This document shows, piece after piece, positions 54,868 through 64,000 of a stretch of DNA of 64,000 nt. How positions within the stretch are numbered: position 1 is the first letter of the stretch; each line of letters starts with the position of its first letter. The notes below the pieces were generated by a model. That model had not been told where the DNA came from. It saw only the letters and a program-made list of their open reading frames with translations, and did not search any database. Source of the stretch: Duganella levis (GTDB lineage Bacteria; Pseudomonadota; Gammaproteobacteria; Burkholderiales; Burkholderiaceae_D); the NCBI RefSeq assembly GCF_009857605.1, contig NZ_WWCT01000015.1:62001-126000 (forward strand), given 5' to 3'. Position numbers and translations under genes: made by a program.

Positions 54868-56219
54868 TCTTCCTGCAAAAAGTGCTGGCGTTCGTCTTCT
54901 GCCTGGGTTCTCTGGTGGTGCTGCACGAGCTGGGACATTACCTGGTGGCGCGCTGGTGCGGCGTCAAGGTGCTGCGCTTTTCGGTCGGCATGGGACCGGT
55001 GGTGTGGTCGCGCCGCTTCGGCAAGGACCAGACGGAATGGGCGATTTCCGCGCTGCCGCTGGGCGGCTACGTCAAGATGCTGGACGCCCGCGAAGGCGAG
55101 CTGACCGGCTTGCCGGAGTCCGACCTGAAACGCGAATTCACGCGCCAGAACGTGTGGAAGCGCATCGCCATCGTGGCCGCCGGCCCGATCGCCAACTTCC
55201 TGGTTGCCATCGCGCTGTACGCAGGCCTGTTCATGCACGGCGTGGAAGAACCCACCAGCAAGATCAGCGTCAAGGCCGAGAGCCAGGCCTGGCAGGCCGG
55301 CCTGCGCAGCGGCGACAGCGTGGTGTCGATCAACGAACAGCCGGTGCACGTCTGGTCCGAACTGCGCTGGCAGCTGGTGCAGGCGGCCATCGACAAGCAG
55401 TCGGTGCGGGTGGCGCTGGAACGCGCAGGGCAGGGCCACGTCAACCTGACGCTGGCCGCCAGCGCGCTGCAAGGCTTGAACCTGGAAGGCGACGTGCCAG
55501 GCCAATTGGGCCTGGACGTGGCGCGGCCCTTGCCGGTGGTGCTGCGCGTGCTGCCGGGCGGTCCGGCCGAACGGGCCGGCCTGCAAGCTGGCGATCTGCT
55601 GACCGCCGTTGACGGCGTGGCGGTGGATAACAGCCCAGCCTTCATCGAAAAAATCAGCGCCGCCGCAGGCAAACCGGTGCTGCTGGCGATGCAGCGTCAC
55701 GGCCAGCCGCTGACGGTCAGCGTGGTGCCGGCGGCGGTGGAAGCAAAAACCGCTCAAGGAACTGTAACAGTCGGTAAGATCAACGCGGAGATTGCAAACC
55801 GTCCGGATATGATCAAGGTGCCATCATCCCCTCCCGCGGCAGTCGCCAAGGCGGTCGCGCGGGTCTGGGAGACTTGTACGATGACGCTGAAAATGATCGG
55901 CAAAATGGTCACCGGCGAGGTCTCGCTGAAGAATGTGACGGGCCCGATCACCATCGCCGATTATGCCGGCCAGACCGCGCAGATGGGCATGGAGTATTAC
56001 CTGAGCTTCGTCGCCTTCATCAGCATCAGTCTGGGTGTGATGAATTTGCTTCCGATTCCCGTTCTAGACGGGGGGCATTTGCTGTATTATTCGCTGGAAG
56101 TTTTAACTGGGCGTTCTGTGCCGGAGCGCGTTGGTGACATCGCGCAGCGTCTCGGCATGGGCTTGTTATTGAGCCTGATGCTGCTGGCGGTGTTTAACGA
56201 CGTTGCCCGGCTGCTGTAG
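54864..56219 (+). CDS. rseP: RIP metalloprotease RseP
   Basis: 451 residues; site-2 protease cleaving anti-sigma factors. Start is ATG 54864 overlapping dxr; a longer frame into dxr is rejected. Zinc site HELGH at about residue 22, two PDZ domains ([48 protein letters not shown]), and the second zinc motif in [24 protein letters not shown]. Confidence 0.96.
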   Translation: MIFLQKVLAFVFCLGSLVVLHELGHYLVARWCGVKVLRFSVGMGPVVWSRRFGKDQTEWAISALPLGGYVKMLDAREGELTGLPESDLKREFTRQNVWKRIAIVAAGPIANFLVAIALYAGLFMHGVEEPTSKISVKAESQAWQAGLRSGDSVVSINEQPVHVWSELRWQLVQAAIDKQSVRVALERAGQGHVNLTLAASALQGLNLEGDVPGQLGLDVARPLPVVLRVLPGGPAERAGLQAGDLLTAVDGVAVDNSPAFIEKISAAAGKPVLLAMQRHGQPLTVSVVPAAVEAKTAQGTVTVGKINAEIANRPDMIKVPSSPPAAVAKAVARVWETCTMTLKMIGKMVTGEVSLKNVTGPITIADYAGQTAQMGMEYYLSFVAFISISLGVMNLLPIPVLDGGHLLYYSLEVLTGRSVPERVGDIAQRLGMGLLLSLMLLAVFNDVARLL

Positions 56220-56258
56220 CTGTACTGTGTAGTTCTCGTTGATTAGCCATTGAAACCG

Positions 56259-58595
56259 ATGAAAAGATATTCTGATCGTATTACCTCTACTTCCTTGCGC
56301 CGCAGCCTGATCGGCGCCGCTGTCCTGGCACTGTGCAGCGGCAGCGCGCTCGCTGTCGAGCCCTTCGTCATCAAAGATATCCGCATCGAAGGCATTCAGC
56401 GTACGGAAGCCGGTACGGTCTTCAGCTATCTGCCGGTGCGTGTCGGCGAAACCTTCAACGACGACAAATCGGTCACCGCCATCAAGGCGCTGTACGCCAC
56501 CGGTTTCTTCAAGGACGTCAAGCTGGAACAGGACGGCCAGGTGCTGGTCGTCCTGGTCGAGGAACGCCCGGCCATCGCCAAGGTGGACTTCACCGGCACC
56601 AAGGAATTTGAAAAAGACACGCTGATCAAGGCGCTGAAAGACATCGGCGTCGGCGAAGCCAAGACCTTCGAAAAAGCCTCGGTCGATCGCGCCGAGCAGG
56701 AATTGAAGCGCCAGTATCTGTCGCACGGCCTGTATGGCGTCAAAGTCGAAACTACCGTCACGCCGCTGGAACGCAACCGCGTCAACATCAACTTCGTGGT
56801 GGACGAGGGCGAGATCGCCAAGATCAAAGAGATCAACATCGTCGGCAACAAGGTGTTCTCCGACAAAGAGCTGAAAGAAAACCTGGCGCTGAATACCGGC
56901 GGCTGGTTCAGCTGGTACACCAAGGCCAACCAGTACTCCAAGACCAAGCTGACCGGCGACATCGAGTCGCTCAAGTCTTTCTATCTGAATCGCGGCTACA
57001 TCAGCATGAACATCGATTCCACCCAGGTCTCGATCACGCCCGACAAGAAGGACATCTACATCACCATCAACATCACCGAGGGTGAGCAGTACAAAGTCAA
57101 GAACATCAAGTTCGAAGGCGAGACCTTCGGCCGCGAAGAAGAACTGCGTTCGCTGGTGCTGCTGCGCAGCGGCCAGACCTACTCGGGCGAGCTGCTGACC
57201 GCCACCAACAAACTGATTTCGGACCGCCTGGGCACCTTCGGCTACGCCTTCGCCAACGTCAACGCGTCGCCGGACATCGATGTCGAGAAGCGCGAAGTGT
57301 CGTTCACCTTCTTCATCGATCCGGGCAAGCGCGCCTACGTGCGCCACATGAACATCGCCGGCAACACCTCGACCCGTGACGAAGTGATCCGCCGCGAGTT
57401 CCGCCAGTTCGAATCGAGCTGGTACGACGCCAACAAGATCAAGCTGTCGCGCGACCGCGTCGACCGTCTGGGCTACTTCAAGGACGTGACGGTCGATACG
57501 CCGGAAGCGCAAGGCACCTCCGACCAGGTCGACGTCAACCTGACCGTGACCGAGCGCCCGACCGGTAACTTCCAGATCGGCGGCGCGTTCTCGCAGTCGG
57601 AGAAGTTCTCGTTCCAGGCAGCGATCCAGCAGGCCAACTTTGCCGGTTCCGGCACCACGGTGGGCCTGGAGCTGAATACCTCGAAATACAGCCGCACGAT
57701 TTCGTTCTCGCAGACCGACCCGTACTACACCGACGACGGCGTCTCGCGCGGCTACGAGCTGTATCTGCGCACGCAACAACCGCCGGCGCTGAACATCGGT
57801 TCCTACACGATTAAACAGCAGGGCGGCCGCATCAGCTACGGCGTGCCGTTCTCGGAAGTCGACACCGTGTTCTTCGGCATCGGCCTGGAACGCTCGAAGA
57901 TCACCACCGACGCCACCTCGCCGACCCGCTTCCGCGAATACGTGACCACCATTACCGGCATCGCCAACGGTATCGGCACCGCCGCCACCAACGCCGTGCC
58001 GCTGACCATGGCGTGGGCGCGCGACAGCCGTGACTCGGCAGTGACGCCAACCATCGGCCGCTACCAGCGCGCCAACCTGGAGCTGGATCTGGTCGGCCAG
58101 CAGAAATACTACCGCGCCGTCTACGAGCAGCAGTGGTACAAGCCGCTGTTCTCGAAAGTGACGCTGGCATTGAAAGGCGAGTTCGACTACGGCCATGGCA
58201 TTGGCAACAGCAGCTACCCGGTATTCAAGAACTTCTACGCCGGCGGTATCGGTTCGGTGCGCGGCTATCTGAGCTCGTCGCTGGGCGCGGTCGACTACAC
58301 CTACGGCGATGCCCTGGGCGGCGCTTCGCGTATTATCGGCAATGCCGAGCTGCAGCTGCCGTTCCCAGGCTCCGGCCAGGACCGCAGCCTGCGCTGGTTC
58401 GGCTTCCTCGATACCGGCCAGGTCTATCAGGAAGGTCAGAAGATGCGCGCTTCCGAGCTGCGCTACTCGACCGGTCTGGGCATCAGCTGGATTTCGCCGG
58501 TGGGGCCGCTGAAACTGAGTTATGCTAAGCCGTTGAACGCCAAGACCGGCGACCGTCTGGAACGCTTCCAGTTCCAGATGGGTACGGGCTTCTAA
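56259..58595 (+). CDS. bamA: outer membrane protein assembly factor BamA
   Basis: About 778 residues. Signal peptide to LALCSGSALA, five POTRA domains (starting FVIKDIRIEGIQRTEAGTVFSYLPVRVGETF) and a C-terminal 16-strand barrel containing the VRGY motif (GIGSVRGYLSSSLG) and ending in Phe. It folds and inserts outer-membrane proteins. Start is ATG 56259; a TTG at 56250 is also possible. Directly upstream of skp. Confidence 0.97.
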   Translation: MKRYSDRITSTSLRRSLIGAAVLALCSGSALAVEPFVIKDIRIEGIQRTEAGTVFSYLPVRVGETFNDDKSVTAIKALYATGFFKDVKLEQDGQVLVVLVEERPAIAKVDFTGTKEFEKDTLIKALKDIGVGEAKTFEKASVDRAEQELKRQYLSHGLYGVKVETTVTPLERNRVNINFVVDEGEIAKIKEINIVGNKVFSDKELKENLALNTGGWFSWYTKANQYSKTKLTGDIESLKSFYLNRGYISMNIDSTQVSITPDKKDIYITINITEGEQYKVKNIKFEGETFGREEELRSLVLLRSGQTYSGELLTATNKLISDRLGTFGYAFANVNASPDIDVEKREVSFTFFIDPGKRAYVRHMNIAGNTSTRDEVIRREFRQFESSWYDANKIKLSRDRVDRLGYFKDVTVDTPEAQGTSDQVDVNLTVTERPTGNFQIGGAFSQSEKFSFQAAIQQANFAGSGTTVGLELNTSKYSRTISFSQTDPYYTDDGVSRGYELYLRTQQPPALNIGSYTIKQQGGRISYGVPFSEVDTVFFGIGLERSKITTDATSPTRFREYVTTITGIANGIGTAATNAVPLTMAWARDSRDSAVTPTIGRYQRANLELDLVGQQKYYRAVYEQQWYKPLFSKVTLALKGEFDYGHGIGNSSYPVFKNFYAGGIGSVRGYLSSSLGAVDYTYGDALGGASRIIGNAELQLPFPGSGQDRSLRWFGFLDTGQVYQEGQKMRASELRYSTGLGISWISPVGPLKLSYAKPLNAKTGDRLERFQFQMGTGF

Positions 58596-58644
58596 GTTCG
58601 CTACTAATGCATAAAAGTAATATTTTTTATTTCGGAGAAATAAG

Positions 58645-59169
58645 TTGAAGACTGCATCCGCAACCATGACCAAATATTTCGCCATGCTGGCACTGGGCTG
58701 GTGTGCATTGGCGCCGGTGCAGGCCCAGACCTCGGCCTCGCGCATTGCCTGGATTAGCCCGGAGCGCATCTACAACGAATCCAAGCTGGCCAAGCTGGCC
58801 GAAGAAAAGTTGAAGGAAGAGTTCAAGGGCCGCGAGAAGGCCATGAGCGAGATGGCGGCGCGCCTGAAGACGGCGTCCGACAAGCTGGAGGCGGATGCGC
58901 CGACCTTGACTGAGGCCGACCGCATCAAGCGCCAGCGCGACGTGTTTGAACTGGACAAGGAATACCAGCGCCGCCAGCGCGAATTCCGCGAAGACGTCAG
59001 CCAGCGCACCAACGAGGAGCGCCAGGCGATCTCGGAAAAAGCCACCAAGATCATCAAGCAGCTGGCCAATGTCGAAGGCTTTGACATTGTGCTGCAGGAT
59101 GCCGTCTGGGCCAGCAGCCGCATCGACATCACCGAGAAGGTGTTGGCTGCGCTGGATAAAGACAAGTAA
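58645..59169 (+). CDS. skp: OmpH/Skp family periplasmic chaperone
   Basis: 174 residues. The TTG start at 58645 is preceded by GGAG at ideal spacing; ATG 58666 is an alternative. Signal peptide to VQAQ. The mature part is one long coiled coil of tentacle-like helices (SKLAKLAEEKLKEEFKGREKAMSEMAARLKTASDKLEAD), typical of Skp. It holds outer-membrane proteins for BamA. Confidence 0.93.
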   Translation: MKTASATMTKYFAMLALGWCALAPVQAQTSASRIAWISPERIYNESKLAKLAEEKLKEEFKGREKAMSEMAARLKTASDKLEADAPTLTEADRIKRQRDVFELDKEYQRRQREFREDVSQRTNEERQAISEKATKIIKQLANVEGFDIVLQDAVWASSRIDITEKVLAALDKDK

Positions 59170-59190
59170 AACTCAAGATTGGATCACCCG

Positions 59191-60243
59191 ATGGGCACTC
59201 GACTAGGAGCATTGGTCGAACGCTTGGGCGGACAGCTGGTAGGCGATGCGAACCTGGAAGTCTCCGGGATCGCGCCACTGGCGGATGCCGGCGTTTCGCA
59301 CATCAGCTTTCTCAGCAATAGCAAACTGCGCGCCGAGGCGTTGCAGAGCAAGGCGGCGGCACTTATCGTGTCGGCCGCCGATGACGCTTTTATCGCCGCC
59401 GGCTACCATGGTGCGCGCATCGTCGTCCCGAATCCGTATGTGTACTTCGCCCGCGCGGCCCAGTATTTCGAATCCTTGACGGCGATCGTGCCGTCGGCCG
59501 GCGTGCATGCGTCGGCGGTGGTGGCCGATAGTGCGCAGGTGGCGGCTTCGGCCCACATCGGCGCGCGCGCGGTGATCGAAGACGGCGCCGTGATCGGCGA
59601 GCACGCAGTGATTGGCGCCGGCTGCTATGTCGGCCGCGAGGCGGTGGTGGGCGAGGGCACGCAGTTCTTCGCCAACGTCACCTTCCACGCGCGCTGCCAG
59701 ATCGGCAAGCGCGGCATCATTCACTCGGGCGCGGTGATCGGCACCGACGGCTTCGGCTTTGCCAACGAGGGCGGCGTCTACATCAAGATTCCGCAGACCG
59801 GCCGGGTGATGATCGGCGACGATGTCGACATCGGCGCCAACACCACCATCGACCGTGGCGCGCTGGCCGATACGGTTATCGAAGATGGCGTCAAGCTGGA
59901 TAACCAGATCCAGATCGGCCATAACTGCCATATCGGCGCGCACACGGCGATGGCCGGCTGCGTCGGCGTGGCCGGCAGCGCCAAGATCGGCAAATACTGC
60001 ACTTTCGGCGGCGCCGCCATGGTGCTGGGCCACCTGACCATCGTCGACAAGGTGCACGTGGGCTCAGGCTCGATGGTGTCGCGCTCGATCCTGGAACCTG
60101 GCCAGTACACCGGCTTCTACCCGCTGGCGAAAAACGCCGACTGGGAAAAATCGGCGGCGATTGTCCGCAATTTGTCCGCCATGCGCGATAAAATCCGCGC
60201 GCTGGAAAAAACCATTAAAACACGAACTGAAAACGAATCATGA
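59191..60243 (+). CDS. lpxD: UDP-3-O-acylglucosamine N-acyltransferase
   Basis: About 350 residues. ATG 59191 ([34 protein letters not shown]) is preferred over TTG 59179. The N-terminal uridine-binding domain is followed by hexapeptide repeats of a left-handed beta helix (e.g. [26 protein letters not shown]) and the catalytic His in [17 protein letters not shown]. Third step of lipid A synthesis. Overlaps fabZ by ATGA. Confidence 0.96.
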   Translation: MGTRLGALVERLGGQLVGDANLEVSGIAPLADAGVSHISFLSNSKLRAEALQSKAAALIVSAADDAFIAAGYHGARIVVPNPYVYFARAAQYFESLTAIVPSAGVHASAVVADSAQVAASAHIGARAVIEDGAVIGEHAVIGAGCYVGREAVVGEGTQFFANVTFHARCQIGKRGIIHSGAVIGTDGFGFANEGGVYIKIPQTGRVMIGDDVDIGANTTIDRGALADTVIEDGVKLDNQIQIGHNCHIGAHTAMAGCVGVAGSAKIGKYCTFGGAAMVLGHLTIVDKVHVGSGSMVSRSILEPGQYTGFYPLAKNADWEKSAAIVRNLSAMRDKIRALEKTIKTRTENES

Positions 60244-60740
60244 CCACTACTCCCGACACCGCCGCCGCCAAGACCATGGACATCTGCGAGATCAAGGCCT
60301 ACCTGCCGCACCGCTATCCGATGCTGCTGGTCGACCGCGTGCTCGCGTACGAAGAGAACAAGTCCATCACCGCCATCAAGAACGTGACCGTCAACGAAGA
60401 ATTCTTCAACGGCCACTTCCCGCACAAGCCGGTCATGCCGGGCGTGCTGATGATCGAGGCGATGGCGCAGACGGCGGCCCTGCTGTCGTTCAAGACCATG
60501 GGCATCAAGCCGGATGAGAACTCGGTGGTGTACTTCGTCGGCATCGACAACGCGCGCTTCAAGCGTCCGGTCGGTCCTGGCGACCAGCTGAAGATGGACA
60601 TCGAAATCGTGCGCGTGTCGCGCGGCATCTGGAAATACAAGGCAGTCGGCACGGTCGACGGCCAGACCGCTGTCGAAGCGGATCTGATGTGCACCATCCG
60701 TAATGCGGCCGACGCATCGCAGCCGGCCGCAGGACAGTAA
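60240..60740 (+). CDS. fabZ: 3-hydroxyacyl-ACP dehydratase
   Basis: 166 residues, hot-dog fold. Catalytic His in [28 protein letters not shown]-terminal [18 protein letters not shown]. It has about 12 extra residues at the N terminus and a short Ala-rich C-terminal tail compared with E. coli FabZ. It is coupled to lpxD and 2 bases before lpxA. Confidence 0.97.
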   Translation: MTTTPDTAAAKTMDICEIKAYLPHRYPMLLVDRVLAYEENKSITAIKNVTVNEEFFNGHFPHKPVMPGVLMIEAMAQTAALLSFKTMGIKPDENSVVYFVGIDNARFKRPVGPGDQLKMDIEIVRVSRGIWKYKAVGTVDGQTAVEADLMCTIRNAADASQPAAGQ

Positions 60741-60742
60741 TC

Positions 60743-61534
60743 ATGGCCAAGATACACGCCACCGCTGTCGTCGACAGCAAGGCCGAACTGCACGACAGCG
60801 TGGATATCGGCCCGTATTCCGTGGTCGGCCCGAACGTCGTCATCGGTTCCGGCACGGTGGTCGGCCCGCACGTGGTGATCGAAGGCCACACGACCATCGG
60901 CAGTGACAACAAGTTCTTCCAGTTCTCGTCGATCGGCGCCGCGCCGCAGGACAAGAAGTGGAGCGGCGAGCCGACCCGCCTGACCATCGGCGACCGCAAC
61001 ACCATCCGTGAATTCTGCACCTTCAACACCGGCACGGTGCAGGACAAGGGCGTGACCTCGCTCGGCAACGACAACTGGATCTCGGCCTACGTCCACCTGG
61101 CGCATGACTGCGTGGTAGGCAGCAATACGATCTTCTCGAACAACGCGCAGATCGCCGGCCACGTGGAAATCGGCGACTGGGTGATCATGAGCGGTTTCGC
61201 CAACGTGCACCAGTTCTGCAAGATCGGCGCGCACGCGTTTGTCGGCATGAGCACCTCGCTGACCCAGGACGTGCCGCCGTTCGTGCTGTTGAACGGTAAT
61301 CCGGCATCGGCCCATGGCGTCAATATCGAAGGCCTGAAACGGCGCGGCTTTACGCGTGAGCAGATCAACGGCATCCGCGCGGCCTACAAGATCATCTACC
61401 GCTCCGGCCACACGCTGGAAGAAGCCAAGGCGGCCCTGATCGCCGAAGAAGCGACGGTACCGGCCGACGTCGCGCTGCACATGCGCGCCATGCGTGAATT
61501 CCTCGATACCGCGAGCCGTGGCATCGTCCGCTGA
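60743..61534 (+). CDS. lpxA: UDP-N-acetylglucosamine acyltransferase
   Basis: 263 residues, left-handed beta helix (hexapeptides from IHATAVVDSKAELHDSVDIGPYSVVGPNVVIG) with catalytic His in VHLAHDCVVGSNTIFSNNAQIAGHVEIGDWV and the C-terminal helical domain. First step of lipid A synthesis. lpxB begins inside its 3' end. Confidence 0.97.
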   Translation: MAKIHATAVVDSKAELHDSVDIGPYSVVGPNVVIGSGTVVGPHVVIEGHTTIGSDNKFFQFSSIGAAPQDKKWSGEPTRLTIGDRNTIREFCTFNTGTVQDKGVTSLGNDNWISAYVHLAHDCVVGSNTIFSNNAQIAGHVEIGDWVIMSGFANVHQFCKIGAHAFVGMSTSLTQDVPPFVLLNGNPASAHGVNIEGLKRRGFTREQINGIRAAYKIIYRSGHTLEEAKAALIAEEATVPADVALHMRAMREFLDTASRGIVR

Positions 61535-62684
61535 CACGCCGCTGTCCCTGGCCCTGGTGGCCGGCGAGCCGTCCGGCGACATGCTGGCGGCTCGTTTGCT
61601 TTCGGGCCTGCGTCCGCACCTGCCGGAAGCGCGCTTCCACGGCATCGGCGGACCGCAGATGATGGCGCAGGGCTTCGAATCGCACTGGCCGATGGACCAG
61701 CTGACCGTACGCGGCCTGCTGCCGGTGCTGCTGCGTTACCGCGAACTGAAAGGCATCCAGAGCGCGCTGCGCGACCAGTTGCTGGCCGACCGGCCGGCGG
61801 CCTTCATCGGCGCCGACTATCCGGGCTTTAACCTCGGGCTGGAAATGCAGCTGAAGGATGCCGGCATCCCGACCGTGCATTACATCGGGCCGCAGATCTG
61901 GGCCTGGCGCGGTGGCCGCATCAAGAAGATCATCAAGGCGGTGTCGCACATGCTGGTAGTCTTCCCGTTCGAGGAAGAGATTTATAAAAAGGCCGGCGTG
62001 CCGGTCAGCTATGTCGGCCATCCGCTGGCCGAACTGATTCCGCTGGCGCCGGACGAAGGCGCCGCGCGGCGCGCGCTCGGTTTGCCGGAAGACGCCAACG
62101 TGGTCACCATCATGCCGGGCAGCCGCATGTCGGAGATCAAGTACAACACGGTGGCCTTCGTGCAGGCGGCGCGGCTGCTGAAAATTCGCGACCGTTCCTT
62201 GAAGTTTGTCGTGCCGATGGCCGGCGAACGCCAGCGTGCGTACTTCCTTGAGCTGATCGCGCAGGCGGGCTTGCAGGACATCGAGCTGCAACTGCTGGAC
62301 GGCCAGTCGCACACCGCGATTGCGGCGGCTGATGCGGTAATGGTGGCCTCCGGCACGGCGTCGCTGGAAGTGGCGCTGTTCAAGAAGCCGATGGTCATCG
62401 CCTACAAGATGGCTGAACTGGAGTGGCAGATCCTGCGCCACTTCGGCTACCAACCGTGGATCGGCATGCCGAATATCCTGGCGCGCGAATTCCTGGTGCC
62501 CGAGCTGCTGCAACACGCCGCCAACCCTGAAGCGCTGGCGGATGCGATGTGGAAGCAGCTGAGCGACGCGCCGCATCGCCTGCGGCTGGCGCAGCGCTTC
62601 ACCGACATGCATCACAGCCTGCTGCGCAACAGCGCAGCGGAGAGTGCGGCGGCGGTGCTCCAAGTTATAGAAAGATCAAAGTGA
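61518..62684 (+). CDS. lpxB: lipid-A-disaccharide synthase
   Basis: About 388 residues from GTG 61518 (another GTG at 61494 is possible; both lie inside lpxA). GT-B glycosyltransferase family 19: [66 protein letters not shown] and [22 protein letters not shown]. Overlaps rnhB by GTGA. Confidence 0.96.
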   Translation: MASSADTPLSLALVAGEPSGDMLAARLLSGLRPHLPEARFHGIGGPQMMAQGFESHWPMDQLTVRGLLPVLLRYRELKGIQSALRDQLLADRPAAFIGADYPGFNLGLEMQLKDAGIPTVHYIGPQIWAWRGGRIKKIIKAVSHMLVVFPFEEEIYKKAGVPVSYVGHPLAELIPLAPDEGAARRALGLPEDANVVTIMPGSRMSEIKYNTVAFVQAARLLKIRDRSLKFVVPMAGERQRAYFLELIAQAGLQDIELQLLDGQSHTAIAAADAVMVASGTASLEVALFKKPMVIAYKMAELEWQILRHFGYQPWIGMPNILAREFLVPELLQHAANPEALADAMWKQLSDAPHRLRLAQRFTDMHHSLLRNSAAESAAAVLQVIERSK

Positions 62685-63301
62685 ACAACCAAAACCTCGG
62701 CCTGTTTGACGACCTGCCGGCATCGGCCGATGAAATCATTTGCGGCGTGGACGAAGCGGGCCGCGGCCCGCTGGCCGGCCCGGTGTTCGCGGCCGCCGTC
62801 ATCCTCGACGTGTCGCGTCCCATCGAAGGCCTGCGCGACTCGAAAAAACTGACCGAAGCCAAACGCGACATGCTGGCGCCGCTGATCAAGCAGCACGCGC
62901 TGGCGTGGGCGATTGCCGAAGCGTCGGAAGAAGAAATCGACAAGCTGAATATCCTGCAAGCGTCGATGATGGCCATGCGCCGCGCGGTGGAAGCGCTGAG
63001 CACCGTGCCGACCCTGGCCCTGATCGACGGCAACCGTTGCCCGGTCATGAAAATCCAGAGCATCGCCATCATCGGCGGCGACGACAAGGTGGACGCCATC
63101 TCGGCCGCCTCGATCCTGGCCAAGACCGCGCGCGACGCCGCGCTGGTGGTGCTGCATCAGCGCTATCCAGAATACTGCTTCGACCAGCACAAGGGCTACG
63201 GCACCGCGCTGCACCTGGAGCGCCTGCGCGCGCACGGCCCGTCGCCGGTGCATCGCCGCTCGTTTGCGCCGGTGCGCAAGCTGCTGGAGGTGAGCCTGTG
63301 A
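62681..63301 (+). CDS. rnhB: ribonuclease HII
   Basis: 206 residues from GTG 62681, which overlaps the lpxB stop. Carboxylate motif [21 protein letters not shown], then [20 protein letters not shown] and the C-terminal [26 protein letters not shown] motif. Degrades RNA in RNA-DNA hybrids and misincorporated ribonucleotides. Confidence 0.97.
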   Translation: MNNQNLGLFDDLPASADEIICGVDEAGRGPLAGPVFAAAVILDVSRPIEGLRDSKKLTEAKRDMLAPLIKQHALAWAIAEASEEEIDKLNILQASMMAMRRAVEALSTVPTLALIDGNRCPVMKIQSIAIIGGDDKVDAISAASILAKTARDAALVVLHQRYPEYCFDQHKGYGTALHLERLRAHGPSPVHRRSFAPVRKLLEVSL

Positions 63302-64000
63302 AGACGATTACTTCGCGCGACAACGCGCAATACAAGGAACTGGTCAAGCTGGCCGGCAGCCAGTCGGCACGCCGCAAGGCCGGCCGCACGCTGCTGGACG
63401 GCGTGCACCTGTGCCAGTCCTTTCTGCAACTGCGCGGCATGCCGGAGCAGTGCGTGGTCAGCGAAAGCGCGCTGCACAATCCGGAAGTGATGGAGATTGT
63501 CGGCCAGCTGGAAGCGCAACGCGCGCACGTGCTGGCGCTGCCGGATGCCCTGTACAACGGCATCAGCCAGGTCGAACATGGCGTCGGCGTGATGTTCTCG
63601 ATCGCCACGCCGGAACGCGAGGTGACGGCGCCGGTGAGCGTATCGGCGGTGCTGCTGGACGGCGTGCAGGACCCCGGCAACGTCGGCTCCATCCTGCGCA
63701 GCGCGGCGGCGGCAGGCGTGACGCAAGTATATTGCAGCGCCGGCACGGCCTTCTGCTGGTCGCCGAAAGTGCTGCGGGCCGCGATGGGCGCGCACTTCGT
63801 GCTGGATATCTTTGAAAACGTCGACCTGGCGGAGCTGGTGCGCAACGCCAAGGTGCAGACGCTGGCGACCAGCGGCTACGCCACCCAGCGCCTGTACGAC
63901 GTCGACCTGCGCGCGCCGACCGCCTGGCTGTTCGGCCACGAAGGCCAGGGCGTGGCGGACGATTTGCTGTCGATGGCCACGCATCAGGTGGTGATCCCGC
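63298..64000 (+). CDS. SpoU/TrmH-family RNA 2'-O-methyltransferase, 3' truncated by the window
   Basis: GTG at 63298 overlaps the rnhB stop (GTGA). 234 residues are visible: an N-terminal RNA-binding region ([35 protein letters not shown]), the SPOUT motif 1 [24 protein letters not shown] and motif 2 [17 protein letters not shown]. The C-terminal SAM-knot end is beyond the window. Target RNA cannot be determined. Confidence 0.9.
   Translation, partial: MKTITSRDNAQYKELVKLAGSQSARRKAGRTLLDGVHLCQSFLQLRGMPEQCVVSESALHNPEVMEIVGQLEAQRAHVLALPDALYNGISQVEHGVGVMFSIATPEREVTAPVSVSAVLLDGVQDPGNVGSILRSAAAAGVTQVYCSAGTAFCWSPKVLRAAMGAHFVLDIFENVDLAELVRNAKVQTLATSGYATQRLYDVDLRAPTAWLFGHEGQGVADDLLSMATHQVVIP

Noticed and set aside
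56166..58769. 867-codon open frame antisense to bamA
   Set aside because: Covers bamA and flanks entirely; no motif or start signal.

Overview
The window is a GC-rich chromosomal segment from a betaproteobacterium, most likely Oxalobacteraceae (the Massilia/Duganella/Janthinobacterium group). This is inferred from the glnD-map / rpsB-tsf-pyrH-frr-uppS-cdsA-dxr-rseP-bamA-skp-lpxD-fabZ-lpxA-lpxB-rnhB order, a DUF1631 protein, a PEP-CTERM protein with a VPEADTWAMLL-type sorting signal, paired inverted REP-like repeats, and abundant chemoreceptors. I see no tRNA, rRNA, insertion sequence, prophage, CRISPR array or replication origin. Both ends cut through genes.

Layout. (a) 1-3.7 kb: end of a membrane protein, small membrane proteins, a periplasmic Cache-like protein next to a chemoreceptor with an unusual signalling tip, and an ArsR-regulated pair of small membrane proteins. 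(b) 3.7-8.6 kb: glycine-cleavage operon gcvT-gcvH-gcvP on the minus strand, preceded by a consensus sigma70 promoter and a tandem glycine riboswitch. (c) 8.6-16.7 kb: ClpP-like protease, a small KGG-like stress protein, a second chemoreceptor with a CheR-docking tail, DUF1631, LysE/LysR pair, GST and a PAP2 phosphatase. (d) 16.8-26.4 kb: smc-zipA-ligA-galU-def and an AI-2E family permease, tightly packed on the plus strand. (e) 26.4-28.2 kb: a Cys-motif orphan, poxvirus-type topoisomerase IB and a small protein. (f) 28.4-34.9 kb: a porin-like protein and the urea ABC transporter urtABCDE. (g) 34.9-43.1 kb, minus strand: a solute-binding protein, DUF445, a predicted DNA-binding protein (ribbon-helix-helix-like start, RAMA-like core, basic tail), a LuxR-type response regulator, a 1130-residue fusion of an NCS1 transporter to a hybrid histidine kinase through a nine-cysteine linker, and a PilZ flagellar-brake protein. 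(h) 43.2-48.3 kb, minus strand: RluF-like pseudouridine synthase, glnD, map and a PEP-CTERM protein. (i) 48.5-64 kb: translation, isoprenoid, outer-membrane assembly and lipid A genes, ending in a truncated SpoU-type RNA methyltransferase.

How it fits together. Nitrogen handling recurs: glycine catabolism under riboswitch control, urea uptake, the PII-modifying enzyme GlnD, and a transporter-kinase that probably senses a nitrogenous solute. The most unusual part is 37.1-42.3 kb. There a permease-sensor kinase and its regulator lie upstream of a cluster of five ACTAAA hexamers that precedes the RHH/RAMA-like gene. The kinase start codon also directly abuts the U-tract of the preceding gene's terminator. 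Separately, six of the seven convergent gene pairs in the window have interlocked or abutting stop codons, leaving no room for a conventional terminator.
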